Of a DNA stretch of 64,000 bases, positions 1-8,224 are shown in pieces. Source of the stretch: Ferdinandcohnia salidurans (GTDB lineage Bacteria; Bacillota; Bacilli; Bacillales; Bacillaceae_L); the NCBI RefSeq assembly GCF_042680725.1, contig NZ_JBHUEK010000010.1, positions 317,232-381,231 of the forward strand, given 5' to 3'. Position 1 is the stretch's first letter. Every line of letters begins with the position of its first letter. The notes under the pieces were generated by a model. The model was given only the letters and a program-made list of their open reading frames with translations. It searched no databases and had not been told where the DNA came from. The position numbers and the translations under genes were made by a program.

Positions 1-1
1 T

Positions 2-157
2 TTTCGAAAAGTAATTGTTCAAGATTATCTTGAGATTAATCATGATGAATTAATCTTGAGCCTTCAAAAAAATAAAGAAAGTCTTGCAAGCTTTCCACAA
101 GCGGTACGATCTTATCTTGAAAATGAATTAGGACCGGTTTCAGCATTTAAAAACTAA
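2..157 (+). CDS. yutE: YutE, DUF86 (HepT-like) protein, C-terminal fragment
   Basis: Open frame entering from the left edge and ending at TAA 155-157, so only about the last 51 residues are visible. The end reads FPQAVRSYLE...LGPVSAFKN, which I recognise as the conserved C-terminus of Bacillus YutE. DUF86 proteins are small helical proteins related to HepT toxins, but the role of YutE is not known to me. It lies 18 bp before yutF in the same direction, as in B. subtilis, so the two may be co-transcribed. The catalytic part is outside the window. Confidence 0.8.
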   Translation, partial: FRKVIVQDYLEINHDELILSLQKNKESLASFPQAVRSYLENELGPVSAFKN

Positions 158-175
158 AAAAAGGTGATAGAAGTA

Positions 176-946
176 GTGAAACAATACAAAGGATACTTAT
201 TTGACTTAGACGGTACTATGTACCGTGGAACAGAGCGTATTAAAGAAGCGTGTGATTTTGTAAATAAATTAAATCAAAAGCAAATACCATATTTGTTTGT
301 TACAAATAATTCATCGAGAACACCCGAACAGGTAGCAACCAAACTTCGTGACTTTGATATTGCGTGTACAGCAGACCAGGTTTTCACCACTAGTCAAGCA
401 ACGGCAAATTATATGTATGATATGAAACCAGGGGCAAGTGTATATGTAATTGGTGAAGATGGTATCTACCAAGCATTAGAGGAAAAAGGCTTTACATTTC
501 AAGAGGAAAACCCAGATTTTGTGGTTTGTGGGATAGACCGTTCCCTTACATATGAAAAATTCGCCATTGCTTGTTTAGCAGTACGAAATGGTGCAACCTT
601 TATTTCGACAAACGGTGATATCGCCATTCCAACTGAGCGTGGACTTCTACCAGGGAATGGTTCATTAACTTCAGTGATCACTGTTTCAACAACAGTAAAA
701 CCCACTTTTATTGGGAAACCAGAAAAAATTATCATGGAACAAGCGCAAAAACAATTGGGGATTCCAAAAGAGGATACCATCATGATTGGTGATTATTATG
801 ATACAGACATTATGGCAGGTATGAATGCAGGTATTGATACTTTGCTTGTTCATACAGGTGTTACAACCCCAGAAATACTAAAAGGATATGACCGTCCTCC
901 TACCTATGCAATCCATAGCTTAAAGGAATGGATGGAACGCATTTAA
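176..946 (+). CDS. yutF: HAD-superfamily phosphatase, NagD/YutF type
   Basis: A 256-residue cytoplasmic HAD phosphatase. Motif I FDLDGTMY has the nucleophile D10 and acid D12; motif II is the VTNNSSR segment; GKPE carries the motif III lysine; GDYYDTDIMAG near residue 206 holds the metal-binding acids. A cap domain lies between motifs II and III, as in NagD/p-nitrophenyl phosphatase relatives. The physiological substrate is uncertain. The start is GTG 176, eight bases after AGGTGA; an earlier in-frame GTG at 164 overlaps that ribosome binding site. A strong terminator follows directly. Confidence 0.92.
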   Translation: MKQYKGYLFDLDGTMYRGTERIKEACDFVNKLNQKQIPYLFVTNNSSRTPEQVATKLRDFDIACTADQVFTTSQATANYMYDMKPGASVYVIGEDGIYQALEEKGFTFQEENPDFVVCGIDRSLTYEKFAIACLAVRNGATFISTNGDIAIPTERGLLPGNGSLTSVITVSTTVKPTFIGKPEKIIMEQAQKQLGIPKEDTIMIGDYYDTDIMAGMNAGIDTLLVHTGVTTPEILKGYDRPPTYAIHSLKEWMERI

Positions 947-972
947 AAACGCTCAAATTTGAGCGTTTTTTT
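947..972 (+). terminator. Rho-independent terminator of yutF
   Basis: A perfect stem AACGCTCAAA/TTTGAGCGTT followed by a run of T, one base after the yutF stop codon. Confidence 0.9.
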
Positions 973-1010
973 ATATGGACAAAATTCGGAATAACCTTAT
1001 CGTCAAATAA

Positions 1011-1044
1011 AAAAGATCAAATCGATTGGATTTGATCTTTTTTT
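1011..1044 (-). terminator. Terminator of yutG
   Basis: Stem AAAGATCAAATC/GGATTTGATCTTT placed just beyond the yutG stop. The complementary run of A gives a U-tract for leftward transcripts. Confidence 0.8.
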
Positions 1045-1048
1045 ATCC

Positions 1049-1549
1049 TTATTCTGTGTTTGCTGCTCGATGTGCTAAACGACTTGATGCTGCCGCTGCA
1101 ATTGCGCCCACAATATCATCTAAAAATGTATGACATTCCCCAGTTGATTTATCATTTAGGCGTTCTAATATTCCAGGTTTTTTCTTATCAATGTATCCGT
1201 AGTTTGTAAATCCGATTGAGCCGTAGACGTTCACAATTGAAAAGGCAAGGATTTCATCTACTCCGTATAGTCCTTCGTCAACTTTGATTGTTGATAGTAA
1301 TGGCTCCTCAAGTAAGCCTTTCTCAGCAAGTTTATCTAATTGAATCCCTGTTAGTACTGCATTTTGGATTTCACGTTTTGTTAATACGCGGTCAACATTA
1401 TGAATACAGTCTTCCATTTTTAAATCTGGGTGATATTTGCTTTGTAGATAATACACCAACTCCGCAATATCTTGAATGGTGACGCCTCTTTCCTCCAACC
1501 ATTTTCTGGCTGTTTTTTCAATCTCATTCATTTTATTTTCTTGACTCAT
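1049..1549 (-). CDS. yutG: Phosphatidylglycerophosphatase A-family protein YutG
   Basis: A 166-residue protein of the PgpA-like family named YutG in Bacillus. It lacks membrane helices, unlike the integral membrane PgpA of proteobacteria. The acidic FLDDIVGAIAAAA segment near the C-terminus fits the family. PgpA removes phosphate from phosphatidylglycerophosphate; whether YutG does so is inference. ATG 1549 follows AGGTGA by five bases; the GTG at 1558 is part of that ribosome binding site. It is transcribed towards yutF, and each gene has its own terminator. Confidence 0.82.
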   Translation of the reverse strand: MSQENKMNEIEKTARKWLEERGVTIQDIAELVYYLQSKYHPDLKMEDCIHNVDRVLTKREIQNAVLTGIQLDKLAEKGLLEEPLLSTIKVDEGLYGVDEILAFSIVNVYGSIGFTNYGYIDKKKPGILERLNDKSTGECHTFLDDIVGAIAAAASSRLAHRAANTE

Positions 1550-1693
1550 CTTGTTCACCTAATTTCTTCTGATTTCAAAATAATTTTTACTAATATTTCC
1601 TAGTTTACCACAAGTAATGACGTTTTGTTTCATATAGATGTTTTATACAAATCAATACGTAGTCTTAATAGTATGAGCGGGGAGCGATGATTT

Positions 1694-2698
1694 ATGAAAG
1701 AAACACTTTTGGAGCAATACAAATTAAAAGTGGATCGATCTGTAAGAGTATTCGGCTATGAAGCGATCATCTATCGAAATATAGTATATTGTATTGTGCC
1801 AATATCAAATTTGGAACAAGAAGAACTGATTGAAATTAAACATCTTAGTGATTACATGATTCAAAAGGGAGATATTCGTGTTGGCTCCATTTTACCTACA
1901 ACAGAAGGAAAATTAAGCACCATTATCAATGATGAGGAAGCAGTTATGATTAGATGTCCAGTATATAGCCATAGGGTTTCCAATTCATTAGGGTATGAGT
2001 TGGCCCGGTTTCATAAACGAGGCAGAAGTTTTCCTTATCAAGTAAAGAAGGTTAATCGAATCGGACAGTGGAAGTTCTTATGGGAAAAAAGATTGGATCA
2101 AATGGAGTTGTTCTGGAAGGAAAAAGTAAAGCAGCATCCGCAAAACGAGTTTGAAACCTTATTTGTCGAGGCTTTTCCATATTATATAGGCTTAACAGAA
2201 AATGCAATCCAATATCTAGTTGATACAGAAATAGATGAAACGCCTTCTGCAATCGATTCGGCCACGATATGTCACCATCGTTTTACGGAAAATTCTTGGG
2301 ATCGGAATTCCTATACGAAGCTACCTACGGATTGGGTTTTTGACCATTATACAAGGGACCTTGCAGAATTTATTCGGGACCAATATGTTAATGGAGAAAC
2401 AAGACAAAACGGACAAATTGTACATTTTTTGAAGGAATATGAGAGGGTCAGCCCACTTTCTGCATTCTCTTGGCGACTTCTATATGCACGCCTTTTATTT
2501 CCACTGCATTTTTTTGAATGTATTGAAGGGTTTTATATGACAGGTTCAGAAATGCAAATGGAAAGGCATTGTAAGAGATTAGAATCCATTCTGAAGCATT
2601 CCAGTGAACATGAACGCTTTTTAGCGACCTTTTTATCAAGTGTAGGAGTTGAAGAAAAAAGACTAACAATTCCAACTATCAGCTGGCTTCAAAAATAA
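1694..2698 (+). CDS. yutH: Spore coat-associated protein YutH (CotS/kinase-like)
   Basis: A 334-residue protein with the layout of the Bacillus CotS/YutH spore coat family, which shares a degenerate aminoglycoside phosphotransferase-like fold. CHHRFTENSW around residue 195 is in the position of the family's catalytic-loop-like segment, but a full kinase motif is not evident. Synteny after yutG matches B. subtilis, where YutH is a spore coat protein made in the mother cell. ATG 1694 is nine bases after GGGGAG. No clear sigma-K promoter was identified. Confidence 0.8.
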   Translation: MKETLLEQYKLKVDRSVRVFGYEAIIYRNIVYCIVPISNLEQEELIEIKHLSDYMIQKGDIRVGSILPTTEGKLSTIINDEEAVMIRCPVYSHRVSNSLGYELARFHKRGRSFPYQVKKVNRIGQWKFLWEKRLDQMELFWKEKVKQHPQNEFETLFVEAFPYYIGLTENAIQYLVDTEIDETPSAIDSATICHHRFTENSWDRNSYTKLPTDWVFDHYTRDLAEFIRDQYVNGETRQNGQIVHFLKEYERVSPLSAFSWRLLYARLLFPLHFFECIEGFYMTGSEMQMERHCKRLESILKHSSEHERFLATFLSSVGVEEKRLTIPTISWLQK

Positions 2699-2746
2699 AA
2701 ATGTATGGTACTATAGAGAAAGATAATTTTTTCTTAGAGGTGAAAC

Positions 2747-3730
2747 ATGACTAGGCCATATGTTTTTATTACTAGAAAACTTTCCGAAAACGCAATTCAA
2801 CCACTAATGGAAGTAGCAGATGTACATATTTGGAATGAAGAAGAGAAAGCCGTTCCAAGAGAGATCCTACTTGAAGAGGTAAAAAAAGCAGACGCTCTTT
2901 TAACAATGCTTTCAGATAAAGTCGATAAAGAGCTTCTTGATGCAGCACCAAAATTAAAGGTAATCGCAAACCTTGCTGTAGGTTATGACAATATTGACGT
3001 AGAATATGCAAATCAAAAGGGAATTGCGATATGCAATACACCTGATGTTTTAACAGATACTACAGCCGATTTAGCCTTTGCTTTATTGCTTTCAACTGCG
3101 AGACGAGTTGTGGAAGCAGCTGAATTTGTAAAAAAAGGCGAATGGAAAAGTTGGAGTCCATTATTGCTAGCAGGAAGCGATGTCCATCATAAAACAATTG
3201 GGATCGTCGGGATGGGCAAAATCGGTGAAGCAGTTGCAAAACGCGCAACAGGGTTTGATATGAATATTTTGTACCATAACCGCTCCCGTAATGTAGTTGC
3301 AGAAGAACGCATTGGTGCTTCTTACGCATCCTTTAAAGAGCTAATTGAAACCTCTGATTTTATTGTTTGCCTTACTCCACTAACGGATGAAACAAGAGGT
3401 TTATTCAATAAGGAAATCTTTATGAACATGAAAAATACTGCAGTTTTTATTAATGTATCTCGAGGGCCAGTTGTTGACGAAGATGCTTTATATCAAGCGT
3501 TAGTTAATGGTGAAATTGCCGCAGCAGGACTCGACGTTTTTGAAAAAGAGCCTGTAGATGCAGATCATCCATTATTAACACTTCCAAATGTCGTAGCATT
3601 GCCACACATCGGAAGCTCAAGTACTGAAACCCGTGAAAAGATGATGAAACTATGCTGTGAAAATATTGAACTTGTTCTTATCAATCAACAACCCAAAACA
3701 CTCGTTAATAAGGAATGGGTTTTTCAGTAA
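2747..3730 (+). CDS. D-2-hydroxyacid dehydrogenase (glyoxylate/hydroxypyruvate reductase-like)
   Basis: A 327-residue NAD(P)-dependent dehydrogenase. The Rossmann motif GIVGMGKIG is near residue 150. The catalytic set is Arg in NVSRGPVVDE, Glu in FEKEP and His in LPHIGSSSTETR. The length and the SRGPVVDE/HIGS context fit the GyaR/GhrB group that reduces glyoxylate or hydroxypyruvate. ATG 2747 is preceded by AGAGGTGAA. It lies 48 bp after yutH in the same direction and is closed by a hairpin at 3749. Exact substrate and cofactor preference cannot be read from the sequence. Confidence 0.88.
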   Translation: MTRPYVFITRKLSENAIQPLMEVADVHIWNEEEKAVPREILLEEVKKADALLTMLSDKVDKELLDAAPKLKVIANLAVGYDNIDVEYANQKGIAICNTPDVLTDTTADLAFALLLSTARRVVEAAEFVKKGEWKSWSPLLLAGSDVHHKTIGIVGMGKIGEAVAKRATGFDMNILYHNRSRNVVAEERIGASYASFKELIETSDFIVCLTPLTDETRGLFNKEIFMNMKNTAVFINVSRGPVVDEDALYQALVNGEIAAAGLDVFEKEPVDADHPLLTLPNVVALPHIGSSSTETREKMMKLCCENIELVLINQQPKTLVNKEWVFQ

Positions 3731-3748
3731 TCAAATATTTCTTCGGAG

Positions 3749-3775
3749 GCACCTTCGTAAAGAAGGTGTTCTTTT
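3749..3775 (+). terminator. Terminator after the hydroxyacid dehydrogenase gene
   Basis: Stem CACCTTC/GAAGGTG with a GTAAA loop, followed by TTCTTTT. It separates this gene from the hom operon. Confidence 0.75.
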
Positions 3776-3875
3776 ATAAGTTGAATTTTTACAAAATAAA
3801 AACTTTTTTATTAAATGTATCCCTTTTATATCAGTGTGTTAAACGTTTTCAAGGAAAAAGTCTGAAAAAAAGCAC

Positions 3876-3904
3876 TTGTAAAAGCATAGTATTACCACTA
3901 TAAT
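3876..3904 (+). promoter_or_regulatory. SigA-type promoter of hom-thrC-thrB
   Basis: TTGTAA at 3876-3881 and a perfect TATAAT at 3899-3904, 17 bases apart and about 57 bases before the hom start codon. No riboswitch or T-box leader is visible in the short 5' UTR. Confidence 0.75.
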
Positions 3905-3960
3905 GTCTTTTATAGGAAGACAATTGTATTTCTCAGAAATACAGAGGAGGCGGATGAATA

Positions 3961-5259
3961 ATGAAAAAAATTTCAGTTGGATTATTAGGATTAGGTACGG
4001 TTGGTAGTGGCGTTGTTACGATTTTAAAAAATCATCAAGATAAATTAATGCATCAGGTTGGTTGCCCAATTGAGGTTAAGAAGGTATTAGTGAAAGACAT
4101 ACATAAACATAGAACGGTAGAAATTGAACCTTCCCTTTTGACAACTAATGCAAACGAGGTAATTGAAGACCCAGAAATCGATGTTGTCATTGAAGTAATG
4201 GGGGGAGTAGATGACACTAGACAGCTTATTCTTCAATCTTTACGTAATAAAAAACACGTTGTCACAGCAAACAAGGATTTAATGGCATTATACGGTTCAG
4301 AGCTATTAACTGTTGCAAGTGAAAATGGCTGTGACCTATTTTATGAAGCAAGTGTTGCCGGTGGGATTCCAATCCTTCGAGGGTTAGCAGATGGCTTTGC
4401 CTCAGACAGAATCATTAAAATGATGGGAATCGTGAACGGAACCACTAATTTCATTTTAACAAAAATGACGAAGTTCGGTAGTGCTTATGAAGATGTATTA
4501 AAAGAAGCACAAGAGCTTGGCTATGCAGAAGCAGACCCTACAGCAGATGTTGAAGGTCTAGATGCTGCAAGAAAGATGGCAATCCTTGCAACATTAGGAT
4601 ACTCCATGAATATCGATCTTAAAGATGTTCGAGTTCAAGGAATTTCAACTGTAACAAGTGAGGATATCGAATACAGTAAACGATTAGGTTATGTTGTTAA
4701 GTTGATCGGTACTGCCCATCGTAAGGGGGAAAAAGTTGAAGTAAGTGTTCAACCAACTCTTCTTCCAGAAACACACCCACTTGCTGGAGTAAATGATGAA
4801 TTTAATGCGGTATATGTGTATGGAGAAGCAGTTGGAGAAACGATGTTTTACGGACCGGGTGCAGGAAGCCTACCAACTGCAACATCAATTGTTTCCGATT
4901 TAGTCGGAGTTATGAAAAATATGAGACTTGGAGTAAATGGTAAAAGTAGCGTGTCCCCTCAATATGAGAAGAAACTAAAAGACGATTCTGAGATCTTCTC
5001 AAAATACTTTTTACGTATTCACGTAAAAGATCAAGTGGGAGCATTTGCAAAACTTACATCCCTATTCTCAGAACGCGGTGTAAGCTTTGAGAAAATTCTT
5101 CAATTACCGCTTAAAAATAAAGATTTAGCTGAAATTGTACTTGTTACTCATCAAGCATCATTACGAGATTACGAGGAAATTTTAGTACAACTTAGAGATT
5201 TACAGATTATTCAAGATGTTAAGAGCTCTTACCGAGTTGAAGGAGGAAACCTAGGATGA
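3961..5259 (+). CDS. hom: Homoserine dehydrogenase
   Basis: A 432-residue enzyme that reduces aspartate semialdehyde to homoserine, the branch point to threonine and methionine. The N-terminal Rossmann motif GLGTVG is at residues 10-15, and the catalytic domain has the conserved EADPTADVEGLDAARK segment. A C-terminal ACT domain (about 350-428) is the usual site of feedback regulation. It opens the hom-thrC-thrB operon, overlapping thrC by four bases (ATGA). ATG 3961 is preceded by GAGGAGGCGG. Confidence 0.97.
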   Translation: MKKISVGLLGLGTVGSGVVTILKNHQDKLMHQVGCPIEVKKVLVKDIHKHRTVEIEPSLLTTNANEVIEDPEIDVVIEVMGGVDDTRQLILQSLRNKKHVVTANKDLMALYGSELLTVASENGCDLFYEASVAGGIPILRGLADGFASDRIIKMMGIVNGTTNFILTKMTKFGSAYEDVLKEAQELGYAEADPTADVEGLDAARKMAILATLGYSMNIDLKDVRVQGISTVTSEDIEYSKRLGYVVKLIGTAHRKGEKVEVSVQPTLLPETHPLAGVNDEFNAVYVYGEAVGETMFYGPGAGSLPTATSIVSDLVGVMKNMRLGVNGKSSVSPQYEKKLKDDSEIFSKYFLRIHVKDQVGAFAKLTSLFSERGVSFEKILQLPLKNKDLAEIVLVTHQASLRDYEEILVQLRDLQIIQDVKSSYRVEGGNLG

Positions 5260-6323
5260 GATGGCAAGGACTATTACAGCAATTTCGTGAATATTTACCG
5301 GTGAATACAAATACTCCAATGCTTTCCTTAAATGAAGGGAATACACCCTTAATTCCGCTACATTCCATTTCAGAGGATCTTGGGGTTGAATTATATGTAA
5401 AAGTAGAAGGTGCAAACCCAACTGGTTCCTTCAAAGACCGTGGGATGGTAATGGCGGTTGCGAAAGCAGTTGAAGAAGGCAGCAATACAATTATCTGTGC
5501 ATCAACTGGGAATACATCAGCAGCTGCAGCTGCATATGCTGCACGTGCAGGACTACGTTGTATTGTCGTCATCCCTGAGGGCAAGATTGCAATGGGTAAA
5601 CTAGCTCAAGCCGTTATGTACGGAGCTGAAATCATTTCAATTGAAGGAAACTTTGACCATGCGCTACAGATGGTTCGTAATATTAGTGAAACAGCTCCTA
5701 TTACTCTCGTAAACTCTGTAAATCCATATCGAATTGAAGGACAAAAAACAGCAGCATTTGAAATTTGTGTACAATTAGACGGAGCTCCTGATGTACTAGC
5801 GATTCCGGTTGGAAATGCTGGTAACATTACAGCGTATTGGAAAGGTTTCAAAGAATATAATGAGCGTCACAATACAGGTCTTCCTGAAATGCGTGGATTT
5901 GAAGCAGAAGGTGCAGCGGCAATTGCAAAGAATCAAGTGATTGAAAATCCTGAAACATTAGCAACTGCAATCAGAATCGGAAATCCAGCAAGCTGGGATA
6001 GTGCTGTGGTGGCTGCAAGTGAGTCAAAAGGTAAAATTGATGAGGTTTCAGATGACGAAATCCTTGAAGCATATCAATTATTAGCTAGAAAAGAAGGCGT
6101 GTTTGCTGAACCAGGTTCTTGTGCCTCCATTGCTGGAGTAATCAAACAAGTACGCAGTGGTGAAATTAAAAAAGGTAGCCGAATCGTTGCTGTTCTAACA
6201 GGAAATGGACTAAAGGACCCGAATATTGCAATCGAAGCAACTTCTATAAAGCCTGTGGTATTGCCGAACGATGAAAAGCTTGTCTATGAACATATCAGAG
6301 GAGCCGTACTACATGAAGTTTGA
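5256..6323 (+). CDS. thrC: Threonine synthase
   Basis: A 355-residue PLP enzyme that converts O-phosphohomoserine to threonine. GSFKDRG carries the PLP lysine K60; a Ser/Thr-Gly-Asn segment (STGNTSAAAAAYA) and a glycine-rich phosphate-binding loop (PVGNAGNITAYW) follow, as expected. This is the short Bacillus type of threonine synthase. Translation is coupled to hom through the ATGA overlap, and the 3' end overlaps thrB by 11 bases. Confidence 0.97.
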   Translation: MRWQGLLQQFREYLPVNTNTPMLSLNEGNTPLIPLHSISEDLGVELYVKVEGANPTGSFKDRGMVMAVAKAVEEGSNTIICASTGNTSAAAAAYAARAGLRCIVVIPEGKIAMGKLAQAVMYGAEIISIEGNFDHALQMVRNISETAPITLVNSVNPYRIEGQKTAAFEICVQLDGAPDVLAIPVGNAGNITAYWKGFKEYNERHNTGLPEMRGFEAEGAAAIAKNQVIENPETLATAIRIGNPASWDSAVVAASESKGKIDEVSDDEILEAYQLLARKEGVFAEPGSCASIAGVIKQVRSGEIKKGSRIVAVLTGNGLKDPNIAIEATSIKPVVLPNDEKLVYEHIRGAVLHEV

Positions 6324-7230
6324 TCAAGCCTTTCAAATTAAAGTACCAGCAAGTACGGCAAATCTTGGACCTGGATTTGATTCAGTAGGGTTAGCGGTCA
6401 ATCGTTATTTAACTCTCCAAGTTGAACCAAGTCAAGAGTGGGAGTTTGTCCTACAATCAGAAGAAATTGCGGATACTCCAACTGGTAAAGATAATTTTAT
6501 CTATCAAATTGCAGAAAAGGTAGCTCGTACTTTCTCCTATGAGCTGCCTCCCTGCAAGGTATATGTTCATAGCAATATTCCACTAGCAAGAGGTCTGGGA
6601 AGTAGTGCAGCCGCTATAATCGCTGCAATTGAACTGGTTAATGAACTTTGTAATCTTCAATTAACAAACCAACAAAAGCTTGATTTAGCCTGTGAATTTG
6701 AGGGACATCCGGATAATGTAGGGGCATCGCTATACGGTTGCTTAGTCATTGGCAGTCATCGTGGCAGCAAAGACACGGATCTCGTCCATGTGAATGATCT
6801 ATCCTTTGATTTGGTGGTTGTCATTCCACCATATGAACTAAAAACAAAGGATGCCCGTAGTGTGCTTCCGACGGAATTATCCTATCCTGAGGCGGTTAAA
6901 GCAAGCTCGATAAGTAATGTAATGGTCGCTGCTCTTTTAACTAAGAACCTTGCATTAATGGGGAAAATGATGGAGCTCGATCTTTTCCATCAACAATACC
7001 GTGCAAAGCTCATTCCTGAATTCAGTCACATTCATCAGGTAGCAAAAAACGCAGGAGCATTTGGGGTAGCCATAAGCGGAGCGGGGCCAACAGTCATTTG
7101 TTTCACTGAATGTGGACGAGGAAAACAGCTTAGAGATGAGTTATCATCTGCATTTGAAGGATATCAGGTTGAAGAAGTATCGATTGAGAAAAACGGCAGT
7201 GTGTTAACTTCACTTTCATTACATGAATAA
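6313..7230 (+). CDS. thrB: Homoserine kinase
   Basis: A 305-residue GHMP kinase that phosphorylates homoserine. Visible motifs are the N-terminal VPASTANLGPGFD, the ATP-binding LARGLGSSAAA and the C-terminal GVAISGAGPTV. The best start is ATG 6313, nine bases after GAGGAG, placing the first 11 bases inside thrC. A longer in-frame start at 6271 would add an unrelated N-terminus and has no good ribosome binding site. It is the last gene of the operon. Confidence 0.95.
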   Translation: MKFDQAFQIKVPASTANLGPGFDSVGLAVNRYLTLQVEPSQEWEFVLQSEEIADTPTGKDNFIYQIAEKVARTFSYELPPCKVYVHSNIPLARGLGSSAAAIIAAIELVNELCNLQLTNQQKLDLACEFEGHPDNVGASLYGCLVIGSHRGSKDTDLVHVNDLSFDLVVVIPPYELKTKDARSVLPTELSYPEAVKASSISNVMVAALLTKNLALMGKMMELDLFHQQYRAKLIPEFSHIHQVAKNAGAFGVAISGAGPTVICFTECGRGKQLRDELSSAFEGYQVEEVSIEKNGSVLTSLSLHE

Positions 7231-7232
7231 AG

Positions 7233-7262
7233 AAGCGAAACCGAAATGGGTTTCGCTTTTTT
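7233..7262 (+). terminator. Terminator of hom-thrC-thrB
   Basis: Stem AAGCGAAACC/GGGTTTCGCTT with a GAAAT loop and a T-run, three bases after thrB. Confidence 0.92.
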
Positions 7263-7272
7263 GAGTACGAAT

Positions 7273-7342
7273 ATTTAAATACTGTCACTAATTGCCACTA
7301 ATTCGAAAATACTGCCACTAATCCAGAAATACTGCCACTAGC
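7273..7342. repeat. Short direct repeat array (TACTGCCACTAAT units)
   Basis: Four copies of a unit close to ATACTGCCACTAATTCGAAA lie between the convergent thrB and yutI terminators. The last three start 20 bases apart and one copy is shortened. No reading frame is conserved. It has the same position, and a similar unit length, as the array at 36992-37085. Confidence 0.75.
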
Positions 7343-7353
7343 CTTTTTACGCA

Positions 7354-7383
7354 CAAAAAAAATGCCTCAAAAATTTGAGGCAT
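7354..7383 (-). terminator. Terminator of yutI
   Basis: Stem GCCTCAAA/TTTGAGGC, read leftward, ends in a run of U. Confidence 0.85.
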
Positions 7384-7397
7384 CACTCATTTATCTA

Positions 7398-7634
7398 TTA
7401 GAAAACTTGTTCAACTTCAACGATACCCGGGACTTCTTCTAATAACGCACGTTCAATCCCAGCTTTTAAAGTAATTGTAGAGCTTGGGCAGCTTCCACAA
7501 GCACCTAAAAGACGAAGCTTTACAACACCATCTTCAATATCAACTAAATCACAGTCTCCGCCATCACGAAGTAAAAATGGACGAAGTTTATCTAATACTT
7601 CTTGTACTTGCTCTCTAATATCTAATTCAGCCAT
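7398..7634 (-). CDS. yutI: NifU C-terminal domain (Nfu-type) Fe-S protein YutI
   Basis: A 78-residue protein consisting only of the NifU C-terminal domain. LLGACGSCPSST carries the CxxC pair that binds a [4Fe-4S] cluster between two monomers in this family. It probably delivers clusters to target proteins, in keeping with yutM (an A-type carrier) 2.4 kb away. ATG 7634 is nine bases after AAAGGAG. Transcribed alone, convergent with thrB. Confidence 0.9.
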   Translation of the reverse strand: MAELDIREQVQEVLDKLRPFLLRDGGDCDLVDIEDGVVKLRLLGACGSCPSSTITLKAGIERALLEEVPGIVEVEQVF

Positions 7635-7844
7635 TTCGATTGACTCCTTTCCTCATACCTTTATAATTATTATAATCTGTTTACTGGAAAAAATCTATTA
7701 AAACCAAGAGAAGCATTTTTCCAATTTTTAATTACAAACCCTTAATGAGAATACTATCTTTTGGTGTCTATTCTAACAGATTTTTAGTACAATGGAAAAA
7801 GAAATGATTGTAGACGAGTTAGTTGGGGAAAAGGAGAGCATAAA

Positions 7845-8174
7845 ATGGAAAACCAAAAGGTCGAGATCTGTGTGTACGGTGCGGAAATATTATGTCCGAG
7901 TTGTGTCAATCTTCCTTCTTCAAAGGAGACTTATGAGTGGCTTGAAGCGGCATTAAGCAGAAAGTTCCCGAACCAACCATTCGATATTACTCATGTTGAT
8001 ATTTTTGATCCACCTGGGGATGAAGAGAAAAAAACCTTTGCCACACGAGTGATTGAGGAAGATATGTTTTACCCAGTTGTAGTTCTAGAGGGCACCATTG
8101 TCGGAGAAGGAAGCCCTAAGCTAAAAACCATTTATGCAGAAATGGAGAAATACGGATACAAGGCAGCTGAATAA
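7845..8174 (+). CDS. yuzD: YuzD, DUF1462 thioredoxin-fold small protein
   Basis: A 109-residue cytoplasmic protein of the DUF1462 family. An N-terminal LCPSCVNLPS motif puts a CxxC pair where a thioredoxin-like active site would be, followed by a strand-helix pattern consistent with that fold. Its function is unknown to me. It stands divergently from yutI and convergently with yutJ in a block of Fe-S and NADH-oxidising proteins, which suggests thiol redox or Fe-S maturation (inference). ATG 7845 is preceded by AAAGGAGAG. Confidence 0.85.
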   Translation: MENQKVEICVYGAEILCPSCVNLPSSKETYEWLEAALSRKFPNQPFDITHVDIFDPPGDEEKKTFATRVIEEDMFYPVVVLEGTIVGEGSPKLKTIYAEMEKYGYKAAE

Positions 8175-8182
8175 TGAATAAT

Positions 8183-8222
8183 AAAAATGCACGGAAAGTC
8201 ATTGACTAACCGTGCATTTTTT
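8183..8222. terminator. Bidirectional terminator between yuzD and yutJ
   Basis: AAAAATGCACGGT and its complement flank a loop of about 12 bases, with T-runs on both strands. It serves both convergent genes. Confidence 0.88.
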
Positions 8223-8224
8223 GA

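Noticed and set aside
3715..3903. 62-codon frame over the dehydrogenase 3' end and hom promoter
   Set aside because: It crosses a terminator and the hom promoter and has no ribosome binding site.
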